Part shown: piece after piece, positions 1 through 5,634 of the stretch | How positions within the stretch are numbered: position 1 is the first letter of the stretch | How the letters are laid out: every line of letters starts with the position of its first letter | Origin: a virus | Virus record (IMG/VR): IMGVR_UViG_3300032058_000130 | Span: 1-36,669 of that record | Length of the DNA stretch: 36,669 nucleotides | Strand: one strand, 5' to 3' | Translations under genes and position numbers: made by a program | The notes under the pieces: generated by a model | What the model saw: the letters and a program-made list of their open reading frames with translations, nothing else | Told to the model about the DNA's origin: nothing | The model's database searches: none

Positions 1-1
1 C

Positions 2-1318
2 GTGGTGGTAGTGGGGTTACCCGATAGTCTGTGGGATGCCCTATTGCCGGTGATGGTACTGGGGTTCGGTATATGGGTACAGCCGGAGGTACTCGGTACG
101 GCGGAGGAGGGGGTAGCGGTACCCGTCCTCAATGGGTACTGTGGGAATAGGTGCCTGGGGGTGGAGTCCCTTGCGGACTACATGTGTGACGTGATAGCCC
201 CGAGGAGGAGTAGCCGGTCCCGGTATAGTGGGGGGGTGAAGGTTGCGGGGCCGAGTACTGTGTATGGGGAGGATGACGGTATCTCCATCCGGAGGGCGAA
301 GGGGTGGTATAGGACGTATAGGGGGATGCAGGGCGCCCATTTGGCACACCTGGTGAGGAGGGGGTTTGCTACCCTGGAGGCGATGGCGGAGGGGATAGCG
401 ATATATCCTCTACCGGAGGATATCTACAGGGAGCTGCTGCGCAGGGTGGGGATAGCCGTGGCCAATACACGGCAACAGTGGTGGGGGATGATGGAGAAGG
501 GGAGGGATAAAGGGGTGTTCTCACTGGTGCCGGATGTGTGGGGGAATGAGGTACGCCGTAACATACCTGTGTTGGGGTTACATAAGAATGACAATGGGGT
601 ACGGGATACCGTATCCCTGCTGGAACCGGTACATCTGTCGTACAGGGATGGGGATACGACGGTGTGGACAGGGATATGGGATTGGCGTATGCTTAGGCAG
701 GATGAGATGCTACGTATGGGGGGAGGGGCCACGGAGGGGCAGGAGGAGGAAGAGGGGGAGGTGGGGGATAGGAAGAGGGCGGTAGCTCGGAGGATGCTGA
801 CAGAGCTATGGCGGTGGTGGGAGGAGATGGGGTGGATGTTGCCGGGGATGGTGACACCCTACTATGAGGATGGGGAGTGGAAGAAGGAGAAGGTGGGGCT
901 GTTGGCAGTGGAGTGCAATCAGGGGGAGGTACTGCTATGCCCTGATGCGGAGGTGGGGTACTCACTCTCGCCGTACCAGATATGGGAGTGGGGGTACCAG
1001 GATGGGTATGGGATAGAGGAGAAAGAGGGTATGTTATGTTTCTATATACCTCCCACACGGGCGACAATGCAGCAGCGGGTAGGGGTGGTCAGGGAGGGGA
1101 CGCCACGGATGGTGGTGGGGACAGTGGTCAAGGGGAACAGTAGGACCGCACAGGTGTCCTTTGCGTGGGAGGCGGAGAGGGCGGTATTGGAGAAGAAGAG
1201 GGAGGGCATGAGGGGGAAGATACAGGGATTGGTGGGGAGATATTGGGCGCCGATAGCGGGAAATAGGCGGTGGGAGAGGGAGCTATTTGGGTGGGGAGGA
1301 CGGGGCGTGCAGGGATAG
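2..1318 (+). CDS. Hypothetical protein, 5' end probably outside window, extreme G-rich codon use
   Basis: An open frame of 438 codons runs from the window edge to a TAG at 1316-1318. I do not recognise the family. The first codon in the window is GTG, but the frame may begin further upstream. The protein looks real: a mixed hydrophobic and charged sequence, Trp-rich in the middle and C-terminal parts, with an acidic run of Glu around residues 244-255. Codon choice is extraordinary: glycine is nearly always GGG, arginine often AGG, glutamate GAG, valine GTA or GTG, so the + strand is strongly G over C. No other gene in the window shares this. Competing frames on the other strand are shorter and rich in Pro, Ser and Thr, as expected for shadows of G-rich DNA. 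A terminator follows 22 bases after the stop. Function unknown. Confidence 0.6.
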   Translation: MVVVGLPDSLWDALLPVMVLGFGIWVQPEVLGTAEEGVAVPVLNGYCGNRCLGVESLADYMCDVIAPRRSSRSRYSGGVKVAGPSTVYGEDDGISIRRAKGWYRTYRGMQGAHLAHLVRRGFATLEAMAEGIAIYPLPEDIYRELLRRVGIAVANTRQQWWGMMEKGRDKGVFSLVPDVWGNEVRRNIPVLGLHKNDNGVRDTVSLLEPVHLSYRDGDTTVWTGIWDWRMLRQDEMLRMGGGATEGQEEEEGEVGDRKRAVARRMLTELWRWWEEMGWMLPGMVTPYYEDGEWKKEKVGLLAVECNQGEVLLCPDAEVGYSLSPYQIWEWGYQDGYGIEEKEGMLCFYIPPTRATMQQRVGVVREGTPRMVVGTVVKGNSRTAQVSFAWEAERAVLEKKREGMRGKIQGLVGRYWAPIAGNRRWERELFGWGGRGVQG

Positions 1319-1339
1319 TATGTTCCTGTGGGGTGCCGT

Positions 1340-1377
1340 TACCCCTCTGTACTGTGGAGGTACAGGGGGGTATTTTT
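1340..1377 (+). terminator. Intrinsic terminator after the first gene
   Basis: A 13-bp stem (1340-1352 with 1360-1372, all Watson-Crick except one G-U wobble) has a 7-nt loop and is followed directly by five T (1373-1377). It stands 22 bases after the stop of the G-rich gene and would end its transcript. Confidence 0.75.
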
Positions 1378-1571
1378 ATGCGCGGAGGGGATGGAGGGGG
1401 GTGGGTGAGTGGTAATTCCTGTTGGTGGGGATGGGGAGTAGGTGGGTATGTGGTCACGGGGGGTCGGCAATTAGGGAAGGGGGGTGTAGTGGGGAAGGGT
1501 AGAGGGTGGTGTAGATGGAGATAGTAGAGTTACACTATGCTGTCGATTTTGGGAGAGGGCGGGAAAAATAG
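1378..1571. other. Intergenic stretch, no gene recognised
   Basis: G-rich + strand sequence continuing the composition of the upstream gene. Short open frames exist (for example 1270-1524 on the + strand) but their translations are low-complexity Gly/Trp/Val and none has a convincing ribosome site. The stretch ends at the promoter at 1572. Confidence 0.5.
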
Positions 1572-1600
1572 TTGACTTAGCTGCGAGCGTGCCGTATATA
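1572..1600 (+). promoter_or_regulatory. Sigma-70 type promoter
   Basis: TTGACT (1572-1577) and TATATA (1595-1600) are separated by exactly 17 bases, close to the bacterial housekeeping consensus. Transcription would start near 1606-1608, immediately before the hairpin at 1613-1635. With the terminator at 1977-2014 it defines an isolated transcript of about 410 nt. Confidence 0.75.
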
Positions 1601-1612
1601 TATGTAGTATAA

Positions 1613-1635
1613 GACCGGCCCGCGGGGGGCCGGTC
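1613..1635 (+). promoter_or_regulatory. 5'-UTR hairpin
   Basis: A perfect 9-bp GC-rich stem (1613-1621 with 1627-1635, loop of 5) lies at the predicted transcript start. It has no T-run after it on the + strand, so it is more likely a stabilising 5' structure or a regulator-binding element than a terminator. It is 23 bases before the ribosome site of the 97-aa ORF. Confidence 0.6.
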
Positions 1636-1671
1636 AAAACGTTAACTTTCCTTTTTTAAAGGAGTAACATT

Positions 1672-1965
1672 ATGGAAACGGAAATGAAGATTCAGGAACT
1701 GGAATCGCTATTGAAAAAACTGTATGGGGTGCCCCTCAAGGGCCAACCCCACACCATCAGGAGAGGGTTCCCCATGTGGGGAACCGGCGTCCGGTTACAG
1801 GGCTATAACAAGCCCATCACGGGCGAACGAATACTTCGCCAAGTGGGGTTAGACGCCATACATGTTCCATCCCGGTTCACCCGGGTCATTGCGGACGGGC
1901 GGAATAGTCGGCAATACCTTGTATTGCCGCCCGAGCCGCAGCAGGAGGAGCCGGAACTCCTGTAA
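1672..1965 (+). CDS. Small hypothetical protein in a highly structured transcript
   Basis: A 97-residue ORF starts at ATG 1672 with a strong ribosome site AAAGGAG (1658-1664) at 7 nt. It begins with a short charged helix (METEMKIQELESLLKKLYG), has a basic middle and ends in an acidic Pro/Glu tail. I do not recognise a family. It has its own promoter (1572-1600) and terminator (1977-2014). The coding sequence contains several perfect inverted repeats: 1725-1751 (bulged, 10 bp), 1766-1785 (8 bp, loop 4), 1822-1840 (6 bp), 1871-1885 (5 bp) and 1909-1929 (9 bp, loop 3). That density is unusual for a gene; the RNA itself may be functional, with or without translation. A small early regulatory protein is the simplest alternative. 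Confidence 0.6.
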   Translation: METEMKIQELESLLKKLYGVPLKGQPHTIRRGFPMWGTGVRLQGYNKPITGERILRQVGLDAIHVPSRFTRVIADGRNSRQYLVLPPEPQQEEPELL

Positions 1966-1976
1966 AGTTCTAAAGG

Positions 1977-2014
1977 CGCCTGCAGGTCGTGGTGGCCTGC
2001 AGGCGTTTTTTTTT
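1977..2014 (+). terminator. Strong intrinsic terminator
   Basis: A perfect 10-bp stem CGCCTGCAGG / CCTGCAGGCG (1977-1986 with 1996-2005), loop of 9, followed by nine T (2006-2014). It lies 11 bases after the stop of the 97-aa ORF and isolates this unit from the genes downstream. Confidence 0.92.
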
Positions 2015-2065
2015 GGCCCGCTAAAAAAGATATCGTCCATCCGCAACCACGAGAATCACGCACTC

Positions 2066-2107
2066 GGTCGCCGGTCGCCGGGTGCCGGGTGCCGGTCGCC
2101 GGGCGCT
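2066..2107 (+). repeat. Six tandem heptamers
   Basis: Six consecutive 7-bp units of the form GGTCGCC / GGGTGCC / GGGCGCT occupy 2066-2107 in perfect register, starting 52 bases after the terminator. Nothing obvious is encoded. Confidence 0.75.
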
Positions 2108-2359
2108 CACGCACATCCGGCTTTCCGGTTTCCATTTGTACTAATCTTGCTATCGACTATCCCTGTCCAGAATGCCCGCAGCGCGCGCCAAAACCCGCCC
2201 TCCAGCAGCGACACCCCACCCCACCTGACCCCCACGCGCGAGTGGCGAAGGTGGCGGAAAGACCCCTCTCCCGCTTAACTCCCCCCCGTAACATTTTCGC
2301 CCTCCCCCACCCCGCGCGGTGCGTACGGTGCGTGCAGTACGTGGGGCAATTCCTGAGGT

Positions 2360-2373
2360 CCGTGGTTCCAGAT
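2360..2373 (-). repeat. Dispersed 14-bp motif, copy 1
   Basis: Exact ATCTGGAACCACGG read on the - strand, within the non-coding GC-rich region. Confidence 0.85.
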
Positions 2374-2574
2374 GCCCCCATGCCTCCGGTTGCGGGCGGG
2401 GGCGCGTGCGTGGGGGCAGGCGCGGGCGGGCGCGTGCGGGCGCGGGTGGGTGTGGTTGTCGGTGGAGTATGTCTACTAAAAAAACGCACTCTCCAAAAAG
2501 GTGGTATGGCTACCCCTTATAACGCTCTAAAAATGCGGATTTTTCTGATTTTCGTGCGTCTGTGGGTGTGGTCT

Positions 2575-2612
2575 GTGGGTGTGGGTGGCACTTATACACC
2601 CCCCACACCCAC
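2575..2612. repeat. Long stable inverted repeat
   Basis: GTGGGTGTGGGTGG (2575-2588) pairs with 2599-2612 at 13 of 14 positions around a 10-nt loop. The left arm is also a near copy of the sequence just before it (2561-2571), giving two direct repeats. No T-run follows, so it is not a typical terminator. Confidence 0.65.
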
Positions 2613-2809
2613 GCGTAGCGGGCGGCGTTCGGCGGTGGCGGTGCGCCGGCGTCCGGCGGCTGCGAGCGGCGGTGAGCGACAGCGAGGCGACGGCGGGGCG
2701 GCAGCGGGCGAAAAAGACGCGAACATTTTGGGGGGTGTGGCGTATGCCCCCATAAGGTTCTCGGTCGATGCCGAAAGCCGCACGACAACACCCTACAGTG
2801 GAGCTTACA

Positions 2810-3856
2810 ATGAAAGTAGTAACAGTACTACAGCCGATGAGCGATGATGCCGACGATTACCTCGACACCATCAACGAGCCGATAATGGCGATGAACACTA
2901 TCTGGGTTAATCCGCTCAAAGACAGCCGTGAGAACACGAAAATTACTCTTGAATTGCTATCCCGCGTTGGGGGGGATATGCCGCTTGCGTCACTGGCCGC
3001 CAAGCTTCCGCCCCCTTCCCGCGCCGTGCGCTTACACCCCAATACCGCGCGGGTCGTGTTCACCCGCATCTATCATCCAGGAACGAAACGCTACGTCGAG
3101 TACCCGCTGGACGATATAGAGCGTTTCAAGGTTTGCGCCAACTGCTCCCGGCGCCTGAACGCCTTTGTGTACTACCCCGCTACGCCGGACTTCTTCCACC
3201 GCGACAAGACACACGCGGACGGGATGATGTCTATCTGTGTGCTGTGCGACCACCACAAGGACAAACAACGGTGGAAAAAGCGCTACGCGACGCCCCTGGA
3301 TATCCTTCCGGAACACCTCGCCCTCGCTCGCACACAGTACGCCAAGCATATCCAAGCGTCGATGGACATCCCGCCCTTCAGCAGACCGTCCGATGCCAGC
3401 GGGTACCTGACGCCCCGCACCCACAAGTACAAGCGCTGCGCCTCTCTATGGTGTGGGCGTGTATTCCACCGGTCTGAGGTCGCCTTCGCCCCCGACGCCT
3501 CACAGCCCGACGGCCTCGACCTCCTATGCCGCCGCTGTCGGGGCATCCAACGGCGCCTGGAGGCGTACGGCGTCGCACCCGCCCCGCAGAACAGCCCCTA
3601 CGAAGCCCCGACGCTGGACGACGCGGCCATCCTGAAGGCCGCCGAATACGACAACGACAAACACACAGCGCGCAACCTCCTGCGCCGCCGGCGCCCGCGC
3701 TCCGCCTCCGCCTCCTCCGCCCCCTCCCCCGCCCCCGCCTCCACGCAGCAGGCCGCCAGCGGCGACGAGATTCCCATGCTGGATACCGAACTGGAACACC
3801 TGGCCGCCTCCGCAGCCGGTACCCCCGGATTCGACGACTCCGGACGACCGTTCTAA
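2810..3856 (+). CDS. Protein with two zinc-binding clusters
   Basis: 348 residues from ATG 2810, which has GGAG (2800-2803) 6 nt upstream; an in-frame ATG at 2768 lacks a ribosome site. Two treble-clef-like cysteine clusters are visible. The first is CxxC at residues 109-112 and CxxC at 143-146, with a typical spacer ending in ADGMMSICVLCDHHKDKQRW. The second is C210-x4-C215 and CxxC at 240-243, with PDGLDLLCRRC. This pattern (CxxC, about 30 residues, a DG turn, CxxC, basic helix) is common in phage zinc-finger and endonuclease VII/HNH-type proteins, but I see no clear HNH catalytic set. The C-terminal third is an Arg/Ser/Ala/Pro-rich linker with an acidic end. Third positions are strongly C-biased, opposite to the first gene. 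Lying beside the origin-like region, it could be a DNA-binding or replication protein; that is inference. Confidence 0.75.
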   Translation: MKVVTVLQPMSDDADDYLDTINEPIMAMNTIWVNPLKDSRENTKITLELLSRVGGDMPLASLAAKLPPPSRAVRLHPNTARVVFTRIYHPGTKRYVEYPLDDIERFKVCANCSRRLNAFVYYPATPDFFHRDKTHADGMMSICVLCDHHKDKQRWKKRYATPLDILPEHLALARTQYAKHIQASMDIPPFSRPSDASGYLTPRTHKYKRCASLWCGRVFHRSEVAFAPDASQPDGLDLLCRRCRGIQRRLEAYGVAPAPQNSPYEAPTLDDAAILKAAEYDNDKHTARNLLRRRRPRSASASSAPSPAPASTQQAASGDEIPMLDTELEHLAASAAGTPGFDDSGRPF

Positions 3857-3870
3857 CACACCCACCGCCC

Positions 3871-3895
3871 AGCGCCCCCTCCTACAGGGGGCGCT
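3871..3895 (+). terminator. Hairpin after the zinc-cluster gene
   Basis: A perfect 9-bp stem AGCGCCCCC / GGGGGCGCT (3871-3879 with 3887-3895), loop of 7, lies 14 bases after the stop codon. There is no T-run, so termination efficiency is uncertain. Confidence 0.45.
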
Positions 3896-3900
3896 ACGGC

Positions 3901-3951
3901 GCGCGCATGTACTATAGGCGCGCGCATACTATAGGAGCGCGCGTACTATAG
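3901..3951 (+). repeat. Iteron array A, three 17-bp units
   Basis: Three directly repeated 17-bp units (3901-3917, 3918-3934, 3935-3951). All end in TACTATAG and start with a GCGC-type run. A degenerate fourth unit may follow at 3952-3962. The 17-bp period equals that of array B at 4231. Tandem units of this size beside AT-rich DNA are typical of initiator-binding iterons. Confidence 0.8.
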
Positions 3952-3980
3952 GCGCACAATAGTACATGTACGCGCAGTAA

Positions 3981-4010
3981 GTAAATAAATAAATAAATAA
4001 ATAATATATA
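3981..4010. repeat. AT-rich tetranucleotide tract
   Basis: About five and a half AAAT units followed by AATATATA (3981-4010), abruptly AT-only between GC-rich iterons and a run of C at 4011. It could act as a DNA unwinding element. Confidence 0.7.
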
Positions 4011-4047
4011 CCCCCCCTTTTTGGAAATCGCGATAGTCGGGAAAACC

Positions 4048-4126
4048 ACACCCCCTGAAGATTTTCGCAGAAAAAACGCGTGTATCTCACGCAGTATTAA
4101 GGAGTTACGTTTTTTCTGGGGGGTGT
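4048..4126 (+). ncRNA. Large bulged inverted repeat, possible structured RNA or cruciform
   Basis: CAGAAAAAACG (4068-4078) pairs perfectly with 4108-4118. The helix continues, after a 12-nt one-sided bulge (4056-4067), with ACACCCCC (4048-4055) pairing to 4119-4126, for 19 bp in all. The 29-nt loop holds a second 5-bp hairpin (4078-4082 with 4088-4092, sharing one base with the main stem) and a TTAAGGAG sequence (4098-4104). No ORF follows that ribosome-site-like sequence closely enough to be convincing. It may be a replication-origin cruciform or a transcript structure. Confidence 0.5.
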
Positions 4127-4172
4127 ATAGGGGGTGCAGGGGTACCCCCAGCCACACCCACAGAAGATTTAT

Positions 4173-4181
4173 TGTGAATAA
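4173..4181 (-). promoter_or_regulatory. DnaA-box-like site inside a perfect dyad
   Basis: The - strand reads TTATTCACA, matching the DnaA-box consensus TTATNCACA. It lies in a perfect 15-bp dyad TTTATTGTGAATAAA (4168-4182). A second site with one mismatch, TTTTTCACA, is on the + strand at 4201-4209. Both are between the two iteron arrays. Confidence 0.55.
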
Positions 4182-4230
4182 AGCACTGTTATATGTACTT
4201 TTTTTCACAACTATCTTACCCATCTTAACC

Positions 4231-4316
4231 CCCACAGCGCCGATTCCCCCATAGCGCCGAGTACCCTATAGCGATGGTTTCCCCACAGTGCCGATTCCCC
4301 TATAGCGACGATTCCC
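4231..4316 (+). repeat. Iteron array B, five 17-bp units
   Basis: Five units in exact 17-bp register; the AYAG core begins at 4234, 4251, 4268, 4285 and 4302. Consensus is about CCCYAYAGCGMCGATTC. The core TATAG-G-rich part resembles array A. The array ends 8 bases before a copy of the dispersed 14-bp motif and 46 bases before the next gene, so it could bind an initiator or a repressor of the packaging operon. Confidence 0.85.
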
Positions 4317-4323
4317 AAAATAC

Positions 4324-4337
4324 ATCTGGAACCACGG
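4324..4337 (+). repeat. Dispersed 14-bp motif, copy 2
   Basis: Exact ATCTGGAACCACGG followed by T; ends 24 bases before the first packaging-operon ATG (4362). Confidence 0.9.
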
Positions 4338-4361
4338 TGAACATTCTGGACGACTGGACGT

Positions 4362-5156
4362 ATGTATAGGGGTATGGGCAACGATAATCTTGCACGACGG
4401 AAACGAGAAGGCCTGACAGGGCAGTTGCTTCGCGTAAATCGCGTGGGGGACTTCACACGAGTCACAGCGGTTGAGAAGATACTCCGGGAACAGGGGTACA
4501 CGATAGAGGAGCAGTTGGAAACCCTGATTGAAATGGCGCGGCAGTCGGATAAACCCTCGGTGAAAATAGCGGCAATGAACGCTATCAACACACGGGTGAA
4601 CAAGGCCATTGACCGTGCGATACAGTTTGAGGCGATGAAGCGGCAGGAACAAATGCTGGAACAGCAGATGCAGAAGACCCGCCAGAAGTTATCGTCGGCG
4701 GTGTCGGCTACGGCGACGGTGCGGCGTTTACGAAATGAGTCGCCGCTTCCTCCAGTCAAGGACGTCGAGTTCACGACATCGCCTGATATAGGGACACAAC
4801 AGCCAAGCCCCGTCGGACAGTCGGACAGCGTACCCTCCTTCTGTTCTCCTTCACCCATACCTGTCCGCGACGCTACCGACGGGGTTACCTGTACAACGCC
4901 TATACAGCAGGATAACGATAAATGTACACCACAACGAAAGGATAGTGTGAATGGAGAACGACCAGAAACACCTAACCACCGAACAGATAGCGCAGATGCA
5001 GCAACGAGCGCGTGCGTTGTTGTCAAACAACCCGCCATCGCCGCCGACGGAGGGGTTCTACACGAAAGCCTCCGAGGACTTGCGTTCACCCGAACCGCTC
5101 CCTCCTATGTGGATTGGATTACCGACAACACAGACGGAGAATCTGACGGGCAATGA
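4362..5156 (+). CDS. Putative small terminase-like protein
   Basis: 264 residues from ATG 4362; ATG 4374 is an alternative and neither has a strong ribosome site. Residues about 10-115 are helical and charged, with a segment (TIEEQLETLIEMARQSDKPS) followed by helices and a Gln/Met-rich coiled coil. That style is seen in phage small terminase or DNA-binding packaging subunits, but no motif is decisive. From about residue 120 the sequence is a Pro/Ser/Thr-rich, disordered-looking tail. The last 206 bases overlap the next gene in another frame, far longer than any other overlap here. The tail may be a genuine overprinted extension, or a lost stop or frameshift may have extended the ORF. It opens the packaging operon. 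Confidence 0.6.
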   Translation: MYRGMGNDNLARRKREGLTGQLLRVNRVGDFTRVTAVEKILREQGYTIEEQLETLIEMARQSDKPSVKIAAMNAINTRVNKAIDRAIQFEAMKRQEQMLEQQMQKTRQKLSSAVSATATVRRLRNESPLPPVKDVEFTTSPDIGTQQPSPVGQSDSVPSFCSPSPIPVRDATDGVTCTTPIQQDNDKCTPQRKDSVNGERPETPNHRTDSADAATSACVVVKQPAIAADGGVLHESLRGLAFTRTAPSYVDWITDNTDGESDGQ

Positions 5157-5634
5157 GGCGTCCTCGCTGCAGGAGGTGGAAGCGGAAACACTAATGACGA
5201 CCGCCGCCAAAGCGCGTGGAAAGGGGGTAAAACAGTCCGGCCTGGATAGTATGTGGAGTACGCTGGGTGGACGGCCTACCCCCCGCGGGCTGCAGTTGTT
5301 GCAGAAAATACGGGCGTCTAAGCTGACGCGGCATCGGGTGGCTTGTATGCTGCGCCGGTTGAGTACACAAGAGCGTCTGCTGATGGGCCGACATATCACG
5401 TGGTGGACGCCGCACGCCAAGGACGGCGACCCGGATTACTATATCCAGCGGATTACCAATAAACTCCACAGCGCGGGGTATCTGGAATCCCGATGGCCGT
5501 TGTATCTGGTGCTGCTTAGAACGAATATTTCCAATCCAGAATGGCTATCCTATGTCGCGGTGATGGGTGCGGTATGGGATACCCTGCAGGAGTGTGCGGA
5601 TGAATATGTCGCCGCCCGAAAACGCGGAGTATAG
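4951..5634 (+). CDS. Hypothetical protein before large terminase (alternative small terminase)
   Basis: 227 residues from ATG 4951, with AAGGA about 9 nt upstream; a TGA immediately precedes the ATG in frame, so it cannot extend upstream. The N-terminus is Gln-rich and helical, the middle Thr/Pro-rich, and the C-terminal 100 residues look globular (helices with WWTPHAKDG and a Trp/Leu-rich end). It overlaps the upstream ORF by 206 bases and the terminase gene by 35. Position directly before the large subunit makes it an equal candidate for the small terminase. No family recognised. Confidence 0.65.
   Translation: MENDQKHLTTEQIAQMQQRARALLSNNPPSPPTEGFYTKASEDLRSPEPLPPMWIGLPTTQTENLTGNEASSLQEVEAETLMTTAAKARGKGVKQSGLDSMWSTLGGRPTPRGLQLLQKIRASKLTRHRVACMLRRLSTQERLLMGRHITWWTPHAKDGDPDYYIQRITNKLHSAGYLESRWPLYLVLLRTNISNPEWLSYVAVMGAVWDTLQECADEYVAARKRGV

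Larger units (their letters stand above)
2015..2809. other. GC-rich repetitive non-coding region
   Basis: About 795 bases between a strong terminator and the next convincing gene start. Open frames cross it (2089-2847 on +, 2157-2489 on -) but their translations are Gly/Arg/Ala/Pro-rich composition artefacts without a ribosome site. It holds a heptamer array (2066-2107), one reversed copy of the dispersed 14-bp motif (2360-2373), long G-rich runs at about 2393-2455, a stable hairpin (2575-2612) and a GC-rich tract at about 2620-2715. No promoter of good consensus was found. It could be a leader, a protein-binding region or part of a replication region. Confidence 0.5.

Noticed and set aside
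1270-1524. 84-codon + strand frame after the first gene
   Set aside because: Gly/Trp/Val-rich translation of G-rich DNA, crosses the terminator at 1340-1377 and has no ribosome site.
2089-2847. A 252-codon open frame on the + strand
   Set aside because: No ribosome site, translation dominated by Gly/Arg/Ala/Pro composition, overlaps the true start at 2810 and covers obvious DNA repeats.
3901-3952. ACTATAGG resembles the core of T7-class promoters
   Set aside because: The upstream recognition half of T7, T3 or SP6 promoters is missing, the three copies recur every 17 bp like iterons, and no single-subunit RNA polymerase gene is in the window. A related polymerase encoded elsewhere cannot be excluded.
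3912-4235. A 107-codon - strand frame with hydrophobic stretches in the origin-like region
   Set aside because: The hydrophobic run is the translated tetranucleotide repeat; no conserved features or ribosome site.
4211-5089. A 292-codon open frame on the - strand opposite the packaging genes
   Set aside because: Ser/Arg/Cys/Val-rich shadow of the + strand genes and iterons, with no start signal; the + strand frames have sensible proteins.
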